The notes under the pieces are model-generated. The model had not been told where the DNA came from, ran no database searches, and saw only the letters and a program-made list of their open reading frames with translations. DNA of 64,000 nucleotides from Pseudobdellovibrionaceae bacterium (GTDB taxonomy: Bacteria; Bdellovibrionota; Bdellovibrionia; Bdellovibrionales; UBA1609), in assembly GCA_030591685.1 (NCBI GenBank), contig JAUVAX010000010.1, positions 1 to 64,000 on the forward strand. Reading direction: 5' to 3'. A program made the translations under genes and the position numbers. Of the stretch, positions 1 to 8,581 are shown in pieces (within the stretch, counting starts at the first letter, position 1; each line of letters opens with the position of its first letter).

Positions 1-196
1 GTAGCAATAAACCCAACCCAAAATCATCAACCCCGGCATTGTTAGAAATACAAGTAAACCCTGATTTACCCGTTTTTTTTAAGGCTGATATAAGGGTCTC
101 AGGTATGCCACAAAGGCCAAAACCACCCACTAAAATAGTCATGTTATCTTTAATGCCCTTTAGGGCCTCGTCAGCGTTAGTAAAAACTTTGCTCAT
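1..196 (-). CDS. scoA: 3-oxoacid (succinyl-CoA type) CoA-transferase subunit A, partial
   Basis: This gene is not in the ORF track. It begins at the ATG ending at 196 and runs off the left edge, so only the first 65 codons are visible. The translation starts MSKVFTNADEALKGI and continues with 'GGFGLCGIPETLI' and 'SNNAGVDDFGLGLLL', the glycine-rich N-terminus typical of family I CoA-transferase alpha subunits (ScoA/AtoD), which activate acetoacetate by moving CoA from succinyl-CoA. Its ATG overlaps the TGA of the upstream thiolase gene (ATGA), which suggests translational coupling. The pairing with a thiolase fits ketone-body or short-chain acid metabolism. The beta subunit would be expected just outside the window. 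Exact CoA donor specificity cannot be read from this fragment. Confidence 0.88.
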   Translation of the reverse strand, partial: MSKVFTNADEALKGIKDNMTILVGGFGLCGIPETLISALKKTGKSGFTCISNNAGVDDFGLGLLL

Positions 197-1377
197 AAAG
201 CCCCCCTTTTTACAACAACAGCTACAGCCTCGCCGCCGCCGATACAAAGGCTTGCACAGCCATATTTTTTATTTTGTGTTTCTAAGGCATGTACAAGTGT
301 TGTTAAAATCCGAGCCCCGCTGGCCCCAATAGGGTGACCTATCGCGACTGAGCCGCCAAAAACATTCACCTTGTCTTTAGGGATTTCTAAATCTTTAATG
401 GCCGCCATTGTAACAGCGCTAAAGGCCTCATTGATCTCCCAGAGGTCAATGTCAGAAACATTCAATTGAGCTGAGCTTAAAGCTTTTTTCATAGCGCTCA
501 CAGGGGCCGTAGTAAACCACTTAGGGTCTTGGGCAAAAGTAGCGTCTGAAATAATCTCTACAAGCGGGGTGAGGTTATGTTTTTTTAAAGCCTCTTCGCT
601 GACCACCATTAAAGCCGCCGCCCCGTCGTTTAAGGTGCTGGCATTGGCCGCCGTAATACTGCCTTGCTTGTCAAAAGCGGGCCTAAGAGAGCTGATTTTT
701 TCAAATTTAACTTTAAACGGCTCTTCGTCCTCTGTGATCGTTGTGGTTGATTTTCTTGTTGAGATTTCAACAGGGGTGATTTCGTTTTTAAAAACCCCAT
801 CAGCGATCGATTTTTGAGCTTGGCTGTAGCTGTTAGCCGCAAACTCGTCTTGCTCTTCGCGGGTAAATTTATATTCACTTACGCATGCTTCAGCGGCACT
901 GCCCATATGAAAGTTATTATAAGGGTCCCAAAGCCCATCGTGAACCATGCTATCAAGAGAGTTAATCGGCCCTAGCCTGTACCCTGTTCGAGAGCCCATA
1001 AGTAAGTGAGGGGACGCGCTCATGTTTTCTTGACCGCCAGCAATAACCACTTGTGCTTTACCTAACTTGATAGAGTCACTGGCTAGCATAACGGCCTTAA
1101 GCCCCGAACCACACACTTTATTAATCGTCATGCACGGTACGCTTGTTGGCAGCCCGGCTGCGAGGGCCGCCTGGCGAGCAGGGGCTTGACCAACACCGGC
1201 AGTGAGTACGTTGCCCATAATGCATTCATCTACATTGTCAGCGGGCAACCCGGTTTCAGTAAGGAGTGATTTTATAACCTGAGCCCCCAGTTGAGGGGCG
1301 GGGAGGGTTGAAAGACCCCCTAGAAAGCTCCCTATAGGAGTTCTTTTTGCGCTGACTATAAAAACTCGCTGACTCAT
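193..1377 (-). CDS. atoB: acetyl-CoA C-acetyltransferase (thiolase)
   Basis: A full-length 394-residue type II thiolase that condenses two acetyl-CoA to acetoacetyl-CoA or cleaves it. The acylated cysteine is Cys89 in 'NKVCGSGLKA'. The C-terminal catalytic blocks 'GGSVAIGHPIGASGAR' (His) and 'CIGGGEA' (Cys) are intact. The start is well supported by AAGGAGAG just upstream of the ATG. It is the first gene of a leftward pair with the CoA-transferase alpha subunit, joined by an ATGA overlap. Together they would form an acetoacetate/acetyl-CoA interconversion module. A role in beta-oxidation or polyhydroxyalkanoate supply is possible, but no neighbouring gene points to it. Confidence 0.95.
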   Translation of the reverse strand: MSQRVFIVSAKRTPIGSFLGGLSTLPAPQLGAQVIKSLLTETGLPADNVDECIMGNVLTAGVGQAPARQAALAAGLPTSVPCMTINKVCGSGLKAVMLASDSIKLGKAQVVIAGGQENMSASPHLLMGSRTGYRLGPINSLDSMVHDGLWDPYNNFHMGSAAEACVSEYKFTREEQDEFAANSYSQAQKSIADGVFKNEITPVEISTRKSTTTITEDEEPFKVKFEKISSLRPAFDKQGSITAANASTLNDGAAALMVVSEEALKKHNLTPLVEIISDATFAQDPKWFTTAPVSAMKKALSSAQLNVSDIDLWEINEAFSAVTMAAIKDLEIPKDKVNVFGGSVAIGHPIGASGARILTTLVHALETQNKKYGCASLCIGGGEAVAVVVKRGAL

Positions 1378-1815
1378 AACCTCTCCTTAATATTTACTAT
1401 TGGTGTACCTAAAAATTATTACTCAAACCTATACATGAAATTATTATAAGGGTCTATTGTTGTCGAAGTATTGAGATACATTTTTACGCCCTTGAAAGTT
1501 TACAAAGTAAGCCCTTAAACCTATTTATTGTGAGGCCTAGAGTTATTACCAATGCACGTCATTTTTAATTGGTCGTTTTTAGAGTTATAATGCCTAAATG
1601 TCGTGCTTTAAAAAAAATATTATTTTGTACTAAAAGCCTTTTTGTGAGTAATTGCTCGGGCTCAATTAAACTTTTAAAAAGGCTAAAAAGTTAATGAGCG
1701 AAATCAAGAGAAGAGGCTTAATGAGGCAACGCAACGCGATAACTCCTATGCCCTCTCCCATTAAGACCATACATATGCAATGCTTTTCTTTTAAGCTTAA
1801 GTTTGGAGATTAAAA
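1378..1815. other. intergenic region between divergent genes, no gene seen
   Basis: About 440 bases between the leftward thiolase and the rightward exported protein, presumably holding both promoters. A TATAAT hexamer lies at 1586-1591 but has no convincing -35 at normal spacing. The only firm signals are the SD sites, AAGGAGAG for the thiolase and GGAG for the exported protein. I found no coding ORF, tRNA or convincing hairpin. Confidence 0.5.
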
Positions 1816-2826
1816 ATGAAATTTTACATGATCACAGTAGTAATGCTCGTTCTTTTTTCGATTGTTTCTCGTGCAGAAATTATAAAGGTAAAGGCCGCGA
1901 CAGTTAAAGAAATTAATATTACGGGTCTTAAAGGTGGTGTGATCTTAGTGGCCAAAGAGGGTGCCGAGTTTATACAAGTTAAATACAAAAAAAAATCAGA
2001 CACAGCCACAGCCTCTGAAGTGGGGTTTAATGAGTGGAGCCTTCAAAAAAATATCAAAGACGGAGTGTTCAGTTTAAATGTTGTAAACAACCTCTCTAAA
2101 CTTGAATGGAAGGATCAGCTGCATAAAAACGTTTGGCCCAGTTACCAAATCACTATTACGGGCCCCTCTAAAAAACTTCAATTGTTTTGGCGAGAAGGGG
2201 TGGTCTCGATAACGGGCTGGACAAGCCCTGTTGAGTTTCAAACGGTTTCAGCAAAGGTTAAGGCGCATAATAATAATTCAGATATAAAAATATCTAATCA
2301 AGATGGCAAAATTTGGGTCTCTAACCACAAAGGTGGTGTTGAAATTGAGACGTACTCAGCAGATGTTAATTTGCAGTCCATTGTGGGCCCCGTAAAGGTG
2401 TATAATTTTTCAGGGCAAAATATAATTAAAAATACAGATGGAGCGATTCATTTAGAGCTGCAGTCGGGGCGAGTAAAAATAGAGGACTCTATAGGTAAGA
2501 TCGATTTTAAAAACAAAAGGGCGACTATACATCTTAAAAAATTCAAGGGCCGCATTCGAGGTAAATCTGGCAGCGGTGACATATTAGCTGAGCTCATTGG
2601 CGAGGCCGACTTCAGAGTGCGAGCTAAAGAGGGCAAGGTGAGAGTGCGTGCCCTGTCTTCGGGGGCATTTGTGAGTGTGGGCAGCAATGAAGGAGACCTA
2701 CTTATGCCTAAGTACATGAAGATGACACGCCACACCAGTGTTAAGGTTATAAATGGTCATTTGCGAGGGCCACAAAAGGGCCGAATTTATGTGCGCACTC
2801 AATCGGGATCTATTAGTGTGAGATAG
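1816..2826 (+). CDS. exported beta-strand-repeat protein (DUF4097-like)
   Basis: 336 residues with an N-terminal signal peptide (hydrophobic core 'ITVVMLVLFSIVSRA', likely cleaved after SRA). The rest is a succession of short repeating units with alternating hydrophobic residues and Gly/Asn/Asp turns, such as 'ISNQDGKIWVSNHKGGVEI', 'SGSGDILAELIGEADF' and a final 'RTQSGSISVR'. This is the pattern of DUF4097/DUF4098 adhesin-like parallel beta-solenoid proteins, whose role is poorly known. It probably sits in the periplasm or at the outer surface. The ATG is preceded by GGAG at good spacing. It is followed after 55 bases by the lysine-repeat gene. The family assignment is by pattern only. Confidence 0.7.
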   Translation: MKFYMITVVMLVLFSIVSRAEIIKVKAATVKEINITGLKGGVILVAKEGAEFIQVKYKKKSDTATASEVGFNEWSLQKNIKDGVFSLNVVNNLSKLEWKDQLHKNVWPSYQITITGPSKKLQLFWREGVVSITGWTSPVEFQTVSAKVKAHNNNSDIKISNQDGKIWVSNHKGGVEIETYSADVNLQSIVGPVKVYNFSGQNIIKNTDGAIHLELQSGRVKIEDSIGKIDFKNKRATIHLKKFKGRIRGKSGSGDILAELIGEADFRVRAKEGKVRVRALSSGAFVSVGSNEGDLLMPKYMKMTRHTSVKVINGHLRGPQKGRIYVRTQSGSISVR

Positions 2827-2881
2827 TTTGATTTTGATTTATGAGGTTGACGAACGCTAAGAAATAGCTCAATTTGTTGCC

Positions 2882-3730
2882 ATGGCAAAGAAAAAAGCAA
2901 AGAAAAAAACAATGAAAAAGAAGAGCACGGCTAAAAAAGTGACTAAAAAAAAGGTCGCTAAAAAAGCAGTGAAAAAAAAGCTCACCAAAAAAACGGCTAA
3001 AAAGGCTGCGAAAAAGGTGACTAAAAAAAAGGTCGTTAAAAAGGCTGCGAAAAAGGTGACCAAAAAGAAGGTCGCTAAAAAAGTAGCTAAAAAAGTGACC
3101 AAAAAGAAGGTCGTTAAAAAAGCAGCTAAAAAGGTGACTAAAAAGAAGGTCGTTAAAAAAGCAGCTATAAAAAAGATCGCAAAAAAAGCTACAAAAAAAC
3201 AAGCCCCTAAAAAGGTGGCTAAAAAAGCAACTCCGTTAAAAACTAAAAAAACAAAATCAGACACTTCAAAGCCAACTAAGGCCAGCTCTGCGGATATGAG
3301 TTTAGAGGAGCTAACTGATTTATCAGCCTCTTCAGACGACGTTGAGGTTGTTTTAACAGACGCCGAGGGGCGCAGGTATTGCCGCGTGCACGACTGTGAC
3401 CAAGCCGCGATGGTTGAGACCTATTGCCGTTATCATTATTTAGTATATTGGAAGCGCATTCAAATGCGTAAAAAAATCCTGTCAGAAGGTAAGCTTGAAA
3501 ATTATATCGAAGAGATGATCTCCAGGTACCCTGATAAGTACTTAGACGTACTCAGAAAGGATCTGGCTTCGGAGAAAGACTTTTTAAGTGTTGTTCATGA
3601 GCTGAACCTCGATGAGACCCAAGAGGTCAACACCGAAGAGTACGAAGAAGAGGCTCAGAGATATAATGATGAGATGCAGGGCGTGGCCTCAAACTCTGGC
3701 AAAGAGAATTCTAAAGATGACGAGTATTAA
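2882..3730 (+). CDS. lysine-repeat histone-like protein with C-terminal Cys/His module
   Basis: 282 residues in two parts. Residues 1-125 are an almost pure Lys/Ala/Val/Thr tract built from a 13-residue unit like 'AAKKVTKKKVVKK', resembling bacterial histone H1-like tails and expected to bind DNA or RNA non-specifically. After an acidic linker (about 135-160) comes a compact domain with 'CRVHDC' and 'YCRYHYLVYWKRI'. Cys167, Cys172, Cys182 and His185 are spaced like a small zinc site, and an alpha-helical region follows to about residue 260. I believe this C-terminal module recurs in Bdellovibrio and myxobacteria-like genomes without an assigned function. No clear SD is seen before the ATG. 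It is most likely a nucleoid- or RNA-associated protein. Confidence 0.7.
   Translation: MAKKKAKKKTMKKKSTAKKVTKKKVAKKAVKKKLTKKTAKKAAKKVTKKKVVKKAAKKVTKKKVAKKVAKKVTKKKVVKKAAKKVTKKKVVKKAAIKKIAKKATKKQAPKKVAKKATPLKTKKTKSDTSKPTKASSADMSLEELTDLSASSDDVEVVLTDAEGRRYCRVHDCDQAAMVETYCRYHYLVYWKRIQMRKKILSEGKLENYIEEMISRYPDKYLDVLRKDLASEKDFLSVVHELNLDETQEVNTEEYEEEAQRYNDEMQGVASNSGKENSKDDEY
2888..3240 (+). repeat. degenerate tandem repeats encoding KKV/KKA units
   Basis: An A-rich in-frame repeat array inside the lysine-repeat gene. The core unit is about 39 bases, for example 'aaggtgactaaaaagaaggt' followed by 'cgttaaaaaagcagctaaa', and is repeated four to five times with substitutions. The sequence similarity between copies implies expansion by slippage or recombination, so copy number may differ between strains. 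Confidence 0.8.
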
Positions 3731-3749
3731 TTGCTTGAAGCATTAGTAT

Positions 3750-3776
3750 TTAACTCTCGCCGCGAGCGAGAGTTAA
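3750..3776 (+). terminator. strong hairpin downstream of lysine-repeat gene
   Basis: A perfect 11-bp inverted repeat, ttaactctcgc / gcgagagttaa, with a 5-base loop, 20 bases after the stop codon at 3730. There is no U-tract after it, so it may be a transcript-stabilising hairpin or a Rho-associated end rather than a classical intrinsic terminator. A weaker ctcagg/cctgag stem follows. Confidence 0.5.
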
Positions 3777-3841
3777 TTGCTGACACCTCAGGGGTTTAGA
3801 CCTGAGTACCTACGGCAAAATAACTTGAGCGGATCAATAGG

Positions 3842-3867
3842 GCCCTAATTTTTTTAATAATTAGGGC
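3842..3867. terminator. hairpin between convergent genes
   Basis: A 9-bp perfect inverted repeat, gccctaatt / aattagggc, with a T-rich 8-base loop, placed between the ends of the convergent genes at 3730 and 3893. It could stop transcription from either side. The U-run lies in the loop rather than after the stem, so efficiency is uncertain. Confidence 0.4.
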
Positions 3868-3892
3868 ACAGACTGTAAATATATTTAAATAA

Positions 3893-4420
3893 TTAGTGTT
3901 TTGTTTCGTCATCATCTTCGCTGATGCCGATCATACTTTTAGCAGCGGCTATTTCTTCATCAAGGTCCTCGCCCTGTACTAATGAGCCCGAACCGCCTTC
4001 GCCGAGTAGTTTATCGGCATCTGCCTCTAAAGCAGAGTTAACAGTGCTGAACTGTACATGGACTTGCTTTTTATCTACTTTAAAGGGCATCCATTGCCGT
4101 GGGGGCTCTTCTTTTTTTTTCGAAAAAAAGTTCTCTATCATAGAACCCGCACAGTCAAAGGCTAGATTTAAAATATTTTGTACCTTTTCAGTTTTATAGT
4201 CGTACTCAATAGAGACTTCAGCGTTTGTCTGCACCAAGCGGCCGTTTTCTAAGTACCCAATGCGGATTAAAACTTCGCTGGAGTAGATTTGGCCCTCAAT
4301 AAAAAATTTACCAATTTTTGATTTTTGAACAAAGTTCTCTTTCAAGACCTCTAAGACTTGCTCACAGAGTTCTTCGGGCACTGAGGTCCATTTTTTTGAT
4401 TCCTTTAAGCGTGGCTTCAT
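3893..4420 (-). CDS. hypothetical protein with acidic C-terminus
   Basis: I moved the start from 4495 to the ATG at 4420 (MKPRLKESKKW) because GGAG lies six bases upstream. The extra N-terminal residues in the track have no SD and look non-coding. The product is 175 residues, soluble and mixed alpha/beta, with no signal peptide or membrane segment. It ends in an acidic stretch ('GEDLDEEIAAAKSMIGISEDDDE'). I do not recognise a family. It is monocistronic, convergent with the lysine-repeat gene and divergent from miaB. An acidic protein beside a highly basic one is suggestive but not evidence of interaction. Confidence 0.75.
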   Translation of the reverse strand: MKPRLKESKKWTSVPEELCEQVLEVLKENFVQKSKIGKFFIEGQIYSSEVLIRIGYLENGRLVQTNAEVSIEYDYKTEKVQNILNLAFDCAGSMIENFFSKKKEEPPRQWMPFKVDKKQVHVQFSTVNSALEADADKLLGEGGSGSLVQGEDLDEEIAAAKSMIGISEDDDETKH

Positions 4421-4635
4421 GGGGGTCTCCAAATAGTTAAAAAATAAGCGCGTATTGTTGCAACTGTTTGAAATGACGTCAAGTGACCCTGGCATTAGCT
4501 TTTAGGGGCCTGTCAGCTAATACAGAGAGCTTTTGGACCATAATTCGGCCCTCAGGGGGCGCTTGAAACAAGCCCAGTAACCACCCGTAATTCCATGATT
4601 ATTTGTACAATTTGGGCTTTTATAGCTAGCAAAAG

Positions 4636-4664
4636 TTGACCTTTATGGAACGCTGGATTATAAG
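4636..4664 (+). promoter_or_regulatory. sigma-70-type promoter for the miaB-guaA run
   Basis: TTGACC (4636-4641) and TATAAG (4659-4664) are separated by exactly 17 bases, each one mismatch from the vegetative consensus. The predicted transcript start would lie about 36 bases before the miaB ATG. It is the clearest promoter seen in the window and faces the five-gene run miaB to guaA. Confidence 0.6.
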
Positions 4665-4707
4665 TGTTTTCACAAATTAAAAATTTAAGATTAATTTTGA
4701 GGAGTTT

Positions 4708-6057
4708 ATGCCGTCAACTGACCAAATGGCACCTAAAATAGTAGAAAAAAGTGGTGTGTATATTTCAACTTACGGCTGTCAGATGAATGTTAATGACAGT
4801 GAGCGGATGTATACCCTTCTTGAAATGTCTAACTATGTGCCCGTAACATCTGCTGACCAGGCCTCGTTAATAATTATTAACTCCTGTAGTGTGCGTGAAA
4901 AACCGGTTCATAAGGTGCACTCCGAGGTGGGGCGGTACAGAAAACTAAAAGAAAAAAACCCCAGTTTAAAAATTGGAGTGGCTGGCTGTGTCGCTCAACA
5001 AGAAAAGAAAAAGCTCCTTAAAGACGTCCCTTTGGTTGATTTTGTAATAGGGACGGACTCAATAGACGAGCTCCCTCAAATTATTGCTAAAATAAAGTCT
5101 GAAAACAAAAAATCGGTAGATGCTAAATTTAAACACCAACAGCCCTACCAAATAGAAACCTTAATAAGAAACCCTGGGGTTTCAACTTTTATTAACATCA
5201 CTAAGGGGTGTGATAATTTTTGTACCTTTTGTGTGGTCCCCTTTACCAGGGGGCGAGAGCGATCACGACCTTATAAACAAATCGTTGAAGATGTTAATAA
5301 GTTAATCAGTCGCGGAGTAAAAGAAGTTTATTTTTTAGGGCAAAACGTAAACTCTTACACCTCAGATTGCGGGGTTAACTTTGCTCAACTGTTAAAGGGC
5401 ATCGCCCTTGAAACTGACATTGAACGCATCCGTTATACTACAAGCCACCCTAAAGATTTTAATCAAGAGCTTATTGATATAAGCCAAGAGTATCGAGAAA
5501 AAATCTGTGAGTATATTCATTTACCTGTTCAATCGGGTAGCACCAGTGTACTTGAGCGTATGAACCGTGTTTATACAAGAGAGGGGTATCTAAAAAAAGT
5601 AAAAATGATTTTAGACACCATCCCAGGGGTTGCCCTTTCGACTGATATCATTGTTGGGTTCCCCGGAGAGACAGACGAGGACTTTGAACAAACACTCACT
5701 TTACTTGAAGAGGTCCCCTTTGAAACCCTCTATGCTTATAAATACTCCCCTCGCCCTTTTACAAAAGCAGCACGATATACCGATCAAGTCCCCGAAGAGA
5801 TAAAATCTGAGAGGCTCACACGACTTTTTAAAATACATAAAGCTATAGCGGCTCAGTTAGCTAAAAAGTACTTAGGTCAAACTCTAAGGGTATTGGTTGA
5901 GCAAAGTAATGGCGAGAGGTCCTTTGGGCGATCTCAACACAATAAAGTTGTTCATTTTAAAACCACAAATAATTTAGTGGGGCAAACAGTAGACGTTAAA
6001 ATCCATACGGCCTTTCCGGCCACTCTTCGTGGTGAGTTAGTGGGTGCCCATGAGTGA
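4708..6057 (+). CDS. miaB: tRNA-2-methylthio-N6-dimethylallyladenosine synthase
   Basis: A 449-residue radical-SAM methylthiotransferase that adds the 2-methylthio group to i6A37 in tRNAs reading UNN codons. The N-terminal UPF0004 domain supplies the auxiliary cluster cysteines Cys24 ('TYGCQMN'), Cys60 ('NSCSVRE') and Cys94 ('AGCVAQQ'). The radical-SAM motif is 'CDNFCTFC' (Cys168, 172, 175). A C-terminal TRAM region follows ('LGQTLRVLVEQ'). Length and order match MiaB rather than MtaB or RimO. The ATG has a GAGGAG site. It is first in a rightward run, overlaps the next gene by a few bases, and has its own promoter upstream. Confidence 0.96.
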   Translation: MPSTDQMAPKIVEKSGVYISTYGCQMNVNDSERMYTLLEMSNYVPVTSADQASLIIINSCSVREKPVHKVHSEVGRYRKLKEKNPSLKIGVAGCVAQQEKKKLLKDVPLVDFVIGTDSIDELPQIIAKIKSENKKSVDAKFKHQQPYQIETLIRNPGVSTFINITKGCDNFCTFCVVPFTRGRERSRPYKQIVEDVNKLISRGVKEVYFLGQNVNSYTSDCGVNFAQLLKGIALETDIERIRYTTSHPKDFNQELIDISQEYREKICEYIHLPVQSGSTSVLERMNRVYTREGYLKKVKMILDTIPGVALSTDIIVGFPGETDEDFEQTLTLLEEVPFETLYAYKYSPRPFTKAARYTDQVPEEIKSERLTRLFKIHKAIAAQLAKKYLGQTLRVLVEQSNGERSFGRSQHNKVVHFKTTNNLVGQTVDVKIHTAFPATLRGELVGAHE

Positions 6058-6562
6058 TAAACTAAAAATTAAAACAAGCAGTAGTGACGAGTGGATAGAG
6101 CTCTTCCCGTATAACTTAGCCCTAGGCCTTAATGAACTGCGCCCTATTATGATTTTTAAAGATAAATCAGAGTCTTTTGTCTTGCCCGTAAATGTGGGGA
6201 TGATGGATGCTAACCTTTTAGCGGAGGGGTGCTTTCAGCCCACATTAAATACGCCTCACGTCATTGCCTTAGAGGTTTTTAAAAAATTAGATATTACTTT
6301 AAAAAAATGTTTATTTAAAGATGTCGTCGGCCATCGTCAAATTGTAGATTTGTATTTTGAGGGTTTAGATACTTTAAAAACTCTCGAGTTTAAGGCCGAG
6401 ATGGTCATGAGTTTTTGTTTGCAATCAAATGTTAAGTTTTATTCAAACATTGCGACCATTAAAAAAAGTCAACTAATGACCTCTGAGCTAGAGAACAAAA
6501 CTCAATCGATGGATCAGTTTTCAGGGCCAAACACCCCAACAACAGTGCCGTACTTAAATTAA
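6050..6562 (+). CDS. bifunctional nuclease domain (DUF151-like) protein
   Basis: About 170 residues. The ORF track starts at GTG 6044; the ATG at 6050 (MSDKLKIK) is an equally good or better start, inside the end of miaB, so translation is probably coupled. Residues 15-130 resemble the DUF151 bifunctional-nuclease fold: 'LGLNELRPIMIFKDKSESFVLPV', then 'DANLLAEG' where the family has its 'EAxAIA' helix, and finally 'VMSFCLQSNVKFYSN' matching 'AIALALRxxxPIYV'. Several conserved residues differ, so nuclease activity should not be assumed. The tail after about 135 is polar and low complexity. Confidence in the family is moderate. Confidence 0.65.
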   Translation: MSDKLKIKTSSSDEWIELFPYNLALGLNELRPIMIFKDKSESFVLPVNVGMMDANLLAEGCFQPTLNTPHVIALEVFKKLDITLKKCLFKDVVGHRQIVDLYFEGLDTLKTLEFKAEMVMSFCLQSNVKFYSNIATIKKSQLMTSELENKTQSMDQFSGPNTPTTVPYLN

Positions 6563-6572
6563 GGTATAAAAA

Positions 6573-7085
6573 ATGATTATTGAAATTTCAGGCGATAAAA
6601 AACCAACCATCGAACAAAATGTTTTCATAGCCAGTAGTGCTGATATTATTGGGGATGTGAGCATTGGTGAAAACTCGTCAGTTTGGTACCAAGTTGTTTT
6701 AAGGGGTGACGTGATGCCCATTAAAATTGGCAAAAAGACTAATATTCAAGACCAAGTTTGTATACATGGGACTTATAAAAAAGCCGCCGCTGTTATTGGT
6801 GACAATGTCACTGTGGGGCATAGGGCTGTACTGCATGGCTGTACAATTGAAAACAACTGCCTCATTGGTATGGGCGCTATTGTTATGGACAATGCCCATA
6901 TACCTCATGACTGCATTGTTGGGGCAGGGGCCGTTGTGCTGGGTGGGGCAAAGTTTGAGCCTTACTCACTTATTATCGGTAGCCCCGCTAAAGTAAAAAG
7001 AAAGCTCACTAAAGATGAAATCAGCTTTCTTGTACAATCAGCAGATAATTATGTGTTTTACCAGAGTTGGTATAAAAACCTTTAA
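6573..7085 (+). CDS. gamma carbonic anhydrase-like (YrdA/PaaY-type) hexapeptide protein
   Basis: 170 residues of left-handed beta-helix hexapeptide repeats ('IGDVSIGENSSVW', 'IGDNVTVGHRAVLHGC', 'IGMGAIVMDNA'). The metal-binding histidines of the gamma-carbonic anhydrase family are present at His65 ('CIHGT'), His83 and His88 ('GHRAVLHG'). Members bind zinc or iron and may hydrate CO2, although many bacterial YrdA-type proteins have no measured activity. It lies 10 bases after the DUF151-like gene and 25 bases before guaB, within the same run. Confidence 0.9.
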   Translation: MIIEISGDKKPTIEQNVFIASSADIIGDVSIGENSSVWYQVVLRGDVMPIKIGKKTNIQDQVCIHGTYKKAAAVIGDNVTVGHRAVLHGCTIENNCLIGMGAIVMDNAHIPHDCIVGAGAVVLGGAKFEPYSLIIGSPAKVKRKLTKDEISFLVQSADNYVFYQSWYKNL

Positions 7086-7110
7086 CTTTTTTTAAAAAAA
7101 GAGGCCTCGA

Positions 7111-8565
7111 ATGACTGAGTTTAGAAAAGCATTAACCTATGATGATATTTTATTAATCCCCAAGTACTCAGAGGTCATACCTTCTCAGGTGAGTTGTCGA
7201 AGTTTTTTTGCGAGAGATTTGTTTTTAAATGCTCCCATTGTATCGGCAGCGATGGACACGGTGACGGAGCATAAGGTGGCTCAAATTATGGCCCAAATGG
7301 GCGGCTTAGGTATTATTCATAAAAACATGTCTATTAAGTCACATGCTTTTCAGGTGGAGAGAGTCAAAAAATACGAAAGCGGCATGATTACAGAGCCCAT
7401 TACCCTACACCCTGACAATAAGGTCAGTGATGCTTTAGAGTTAATGTCAAAATACAGAATTAGTGGTGTGCCAATTGTTATTGAAAATAAACTTGTAGGC
7501 ATATTAACAAATAGAGATTTAAGGTTTGAAACCAATCTGACTCAGCCGATTTCTAATATAATGACTAAAGAGGGCCTTGTGACGGCCCCTATAGGTACTG
7601 ACTTAGAGCAGGCTAAAATAATTTTACAAAAACATCGCATTGAAAAGCTCCCTGTTGTTGATTCAGCGGGGGCATTAAAGGGCTTGATTACAATTAAAGA
7701 CATTGAAAAGGCAAAGGCCTTCCCTCAGGCCACTAAAGACGCTAAGGGGCGGCTACTTGTTGGGGCCGCTATAGGTATTGATCAACAGAGTCGCGAGAGG
7801 GCTGATGCGCTCATATCCTCAGGGGTGGATGTATTAACAATTGATACCGCTCACGGGCACTCTAAAAATGTTATTGAACAAATTAAATATATCCACTCAC
7901 ATCACCCTGATGTCATCATTGTTGCCGGTAACGTTGTTACAGGTGAGGCCACACAAGATTTAATGAAAGCAGGGGCCGATGTGGTCAAAGTCGGTGTTGG
8001 GCCTGGTAGCATATGCACCACACGGATTGTTGCCGGCGTAGGGATGCCCCAGATTTCGGCTGTGATGGAGTGCTCAAAGGTCGCCCAAAAATTAGGTAAA
8101 ACAATTATCGCCGACGGTGGCATTAAATACTCAGGGGATATAACTAAGGCTTTAGCATTAGGGGCCAATACTGTAATGATAGGCTCTGTATTAGCAGGGT
8201 GTGATGAAAGCCCTGGTGAAACGGTTTTATATCAAGGTCGTACTTATAAAGTTTATCGTGGCATGGGGAGCCTAGGTGCTATGGAGCAAGGCTCTAAAGA
8301 CCGTTACGGGCAGTATGATGTTGCGGATAATAGCAAACTCGTCCCCGAGGGGATTGAGGGTAAAGTACCCTACAAAGGGTCAAGCTCTGGTATTATACAC
8401 CAGCTCACTGGTGGAGTTAAATCAGGGATGGGGTACTTAGGGGCCGTTGATATTGAGGAACTTCAAGAAAAGGCAGAGTTCGTGCAAATCACCCATCAAG
8501 GGCTCACAGAGTCTCATGTGCATGATGTGACAATTACTAAAGAGGCGCCCAATTACCGGCTGTAA
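7111..8565 (+). CDS. guaB: inosine-5'-monophosphate dehydrogenase
   Basis: A 484-residue IMPDH catalysing NAD-dependent oxidation of IMP to XMP, the committed step of GMP synthesis. The TIM barrel is interrupted by two CBS domains (about residues 93-200, '[21 protein letters not shown]' region). The catalytic loop 'GPGSICTTR' contains Cys302. The flap 'RGMGSLGAM' and the C-terminal '[12 protein letters not shown]' region are present. Length matches bacterial GuaB. It lies 16 bases upstream of guaA, so both steps from IMP to GMP are co-transcribed. CBS domains commonly bind purine nucleotides and regulate the enzyme. Confidence 0.97.
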   Translation: MTEFRKALTYDDILLIPKYSEVIPSQVSCRSFFARDLFLNAPIVSAAMDTVTEHKVAQIMAQMGGLGIIHKNMSIKSHAFQVERVKKYESGMITEPITLHPDNKVSDALELMSKYRISGVPIVIENKLVGILTNRDLRFETNLTQPISNIMTKEGLVTAPIGTDLEQAKIILQKHRIEKLPVVDSAGALKGLITIKDIEKAKAFPQATKDAKGRLLVGAAIGIDQQSRERADALISSGVDVLTIDTAHGHSKNVIEQIKYIHSHHPDVIIVAGNVVTGEATQDLMKAGADVVKVGVGPGSICTTRIVAGVGMPQISAVMECSKVAQKLGKTIIADGGIKYSGDITKALALGANTVMIGSVLAGCDESPGETVLYQGRTYKVYRGMGSLGAMEQGSKDRYGQYDVADNSKLVPEGIEGKVPYKGSSSGIIHQLTGGVKSGMGYLGAVDIEELQEKAEFVQITHQGLTESHVHDVTITKEAPNYRL

Positions 8566-8581
8566 AGGATAGAGAGTAAAA

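Noticed and set aside
2813-3264. Phe/Leu-rich antisense ORFs (2813-3202 and 2869-3264)
   Set aside because: They are the reverse reading of the lysine-codon repeats, so their length has no coding meaning.
3828-3839. 12-base sequence agcggatcaata shared with 15725-15736
   Set aside because: A 12-mer match is expected many times by chance in 64 kb, and flanks are unrelated.
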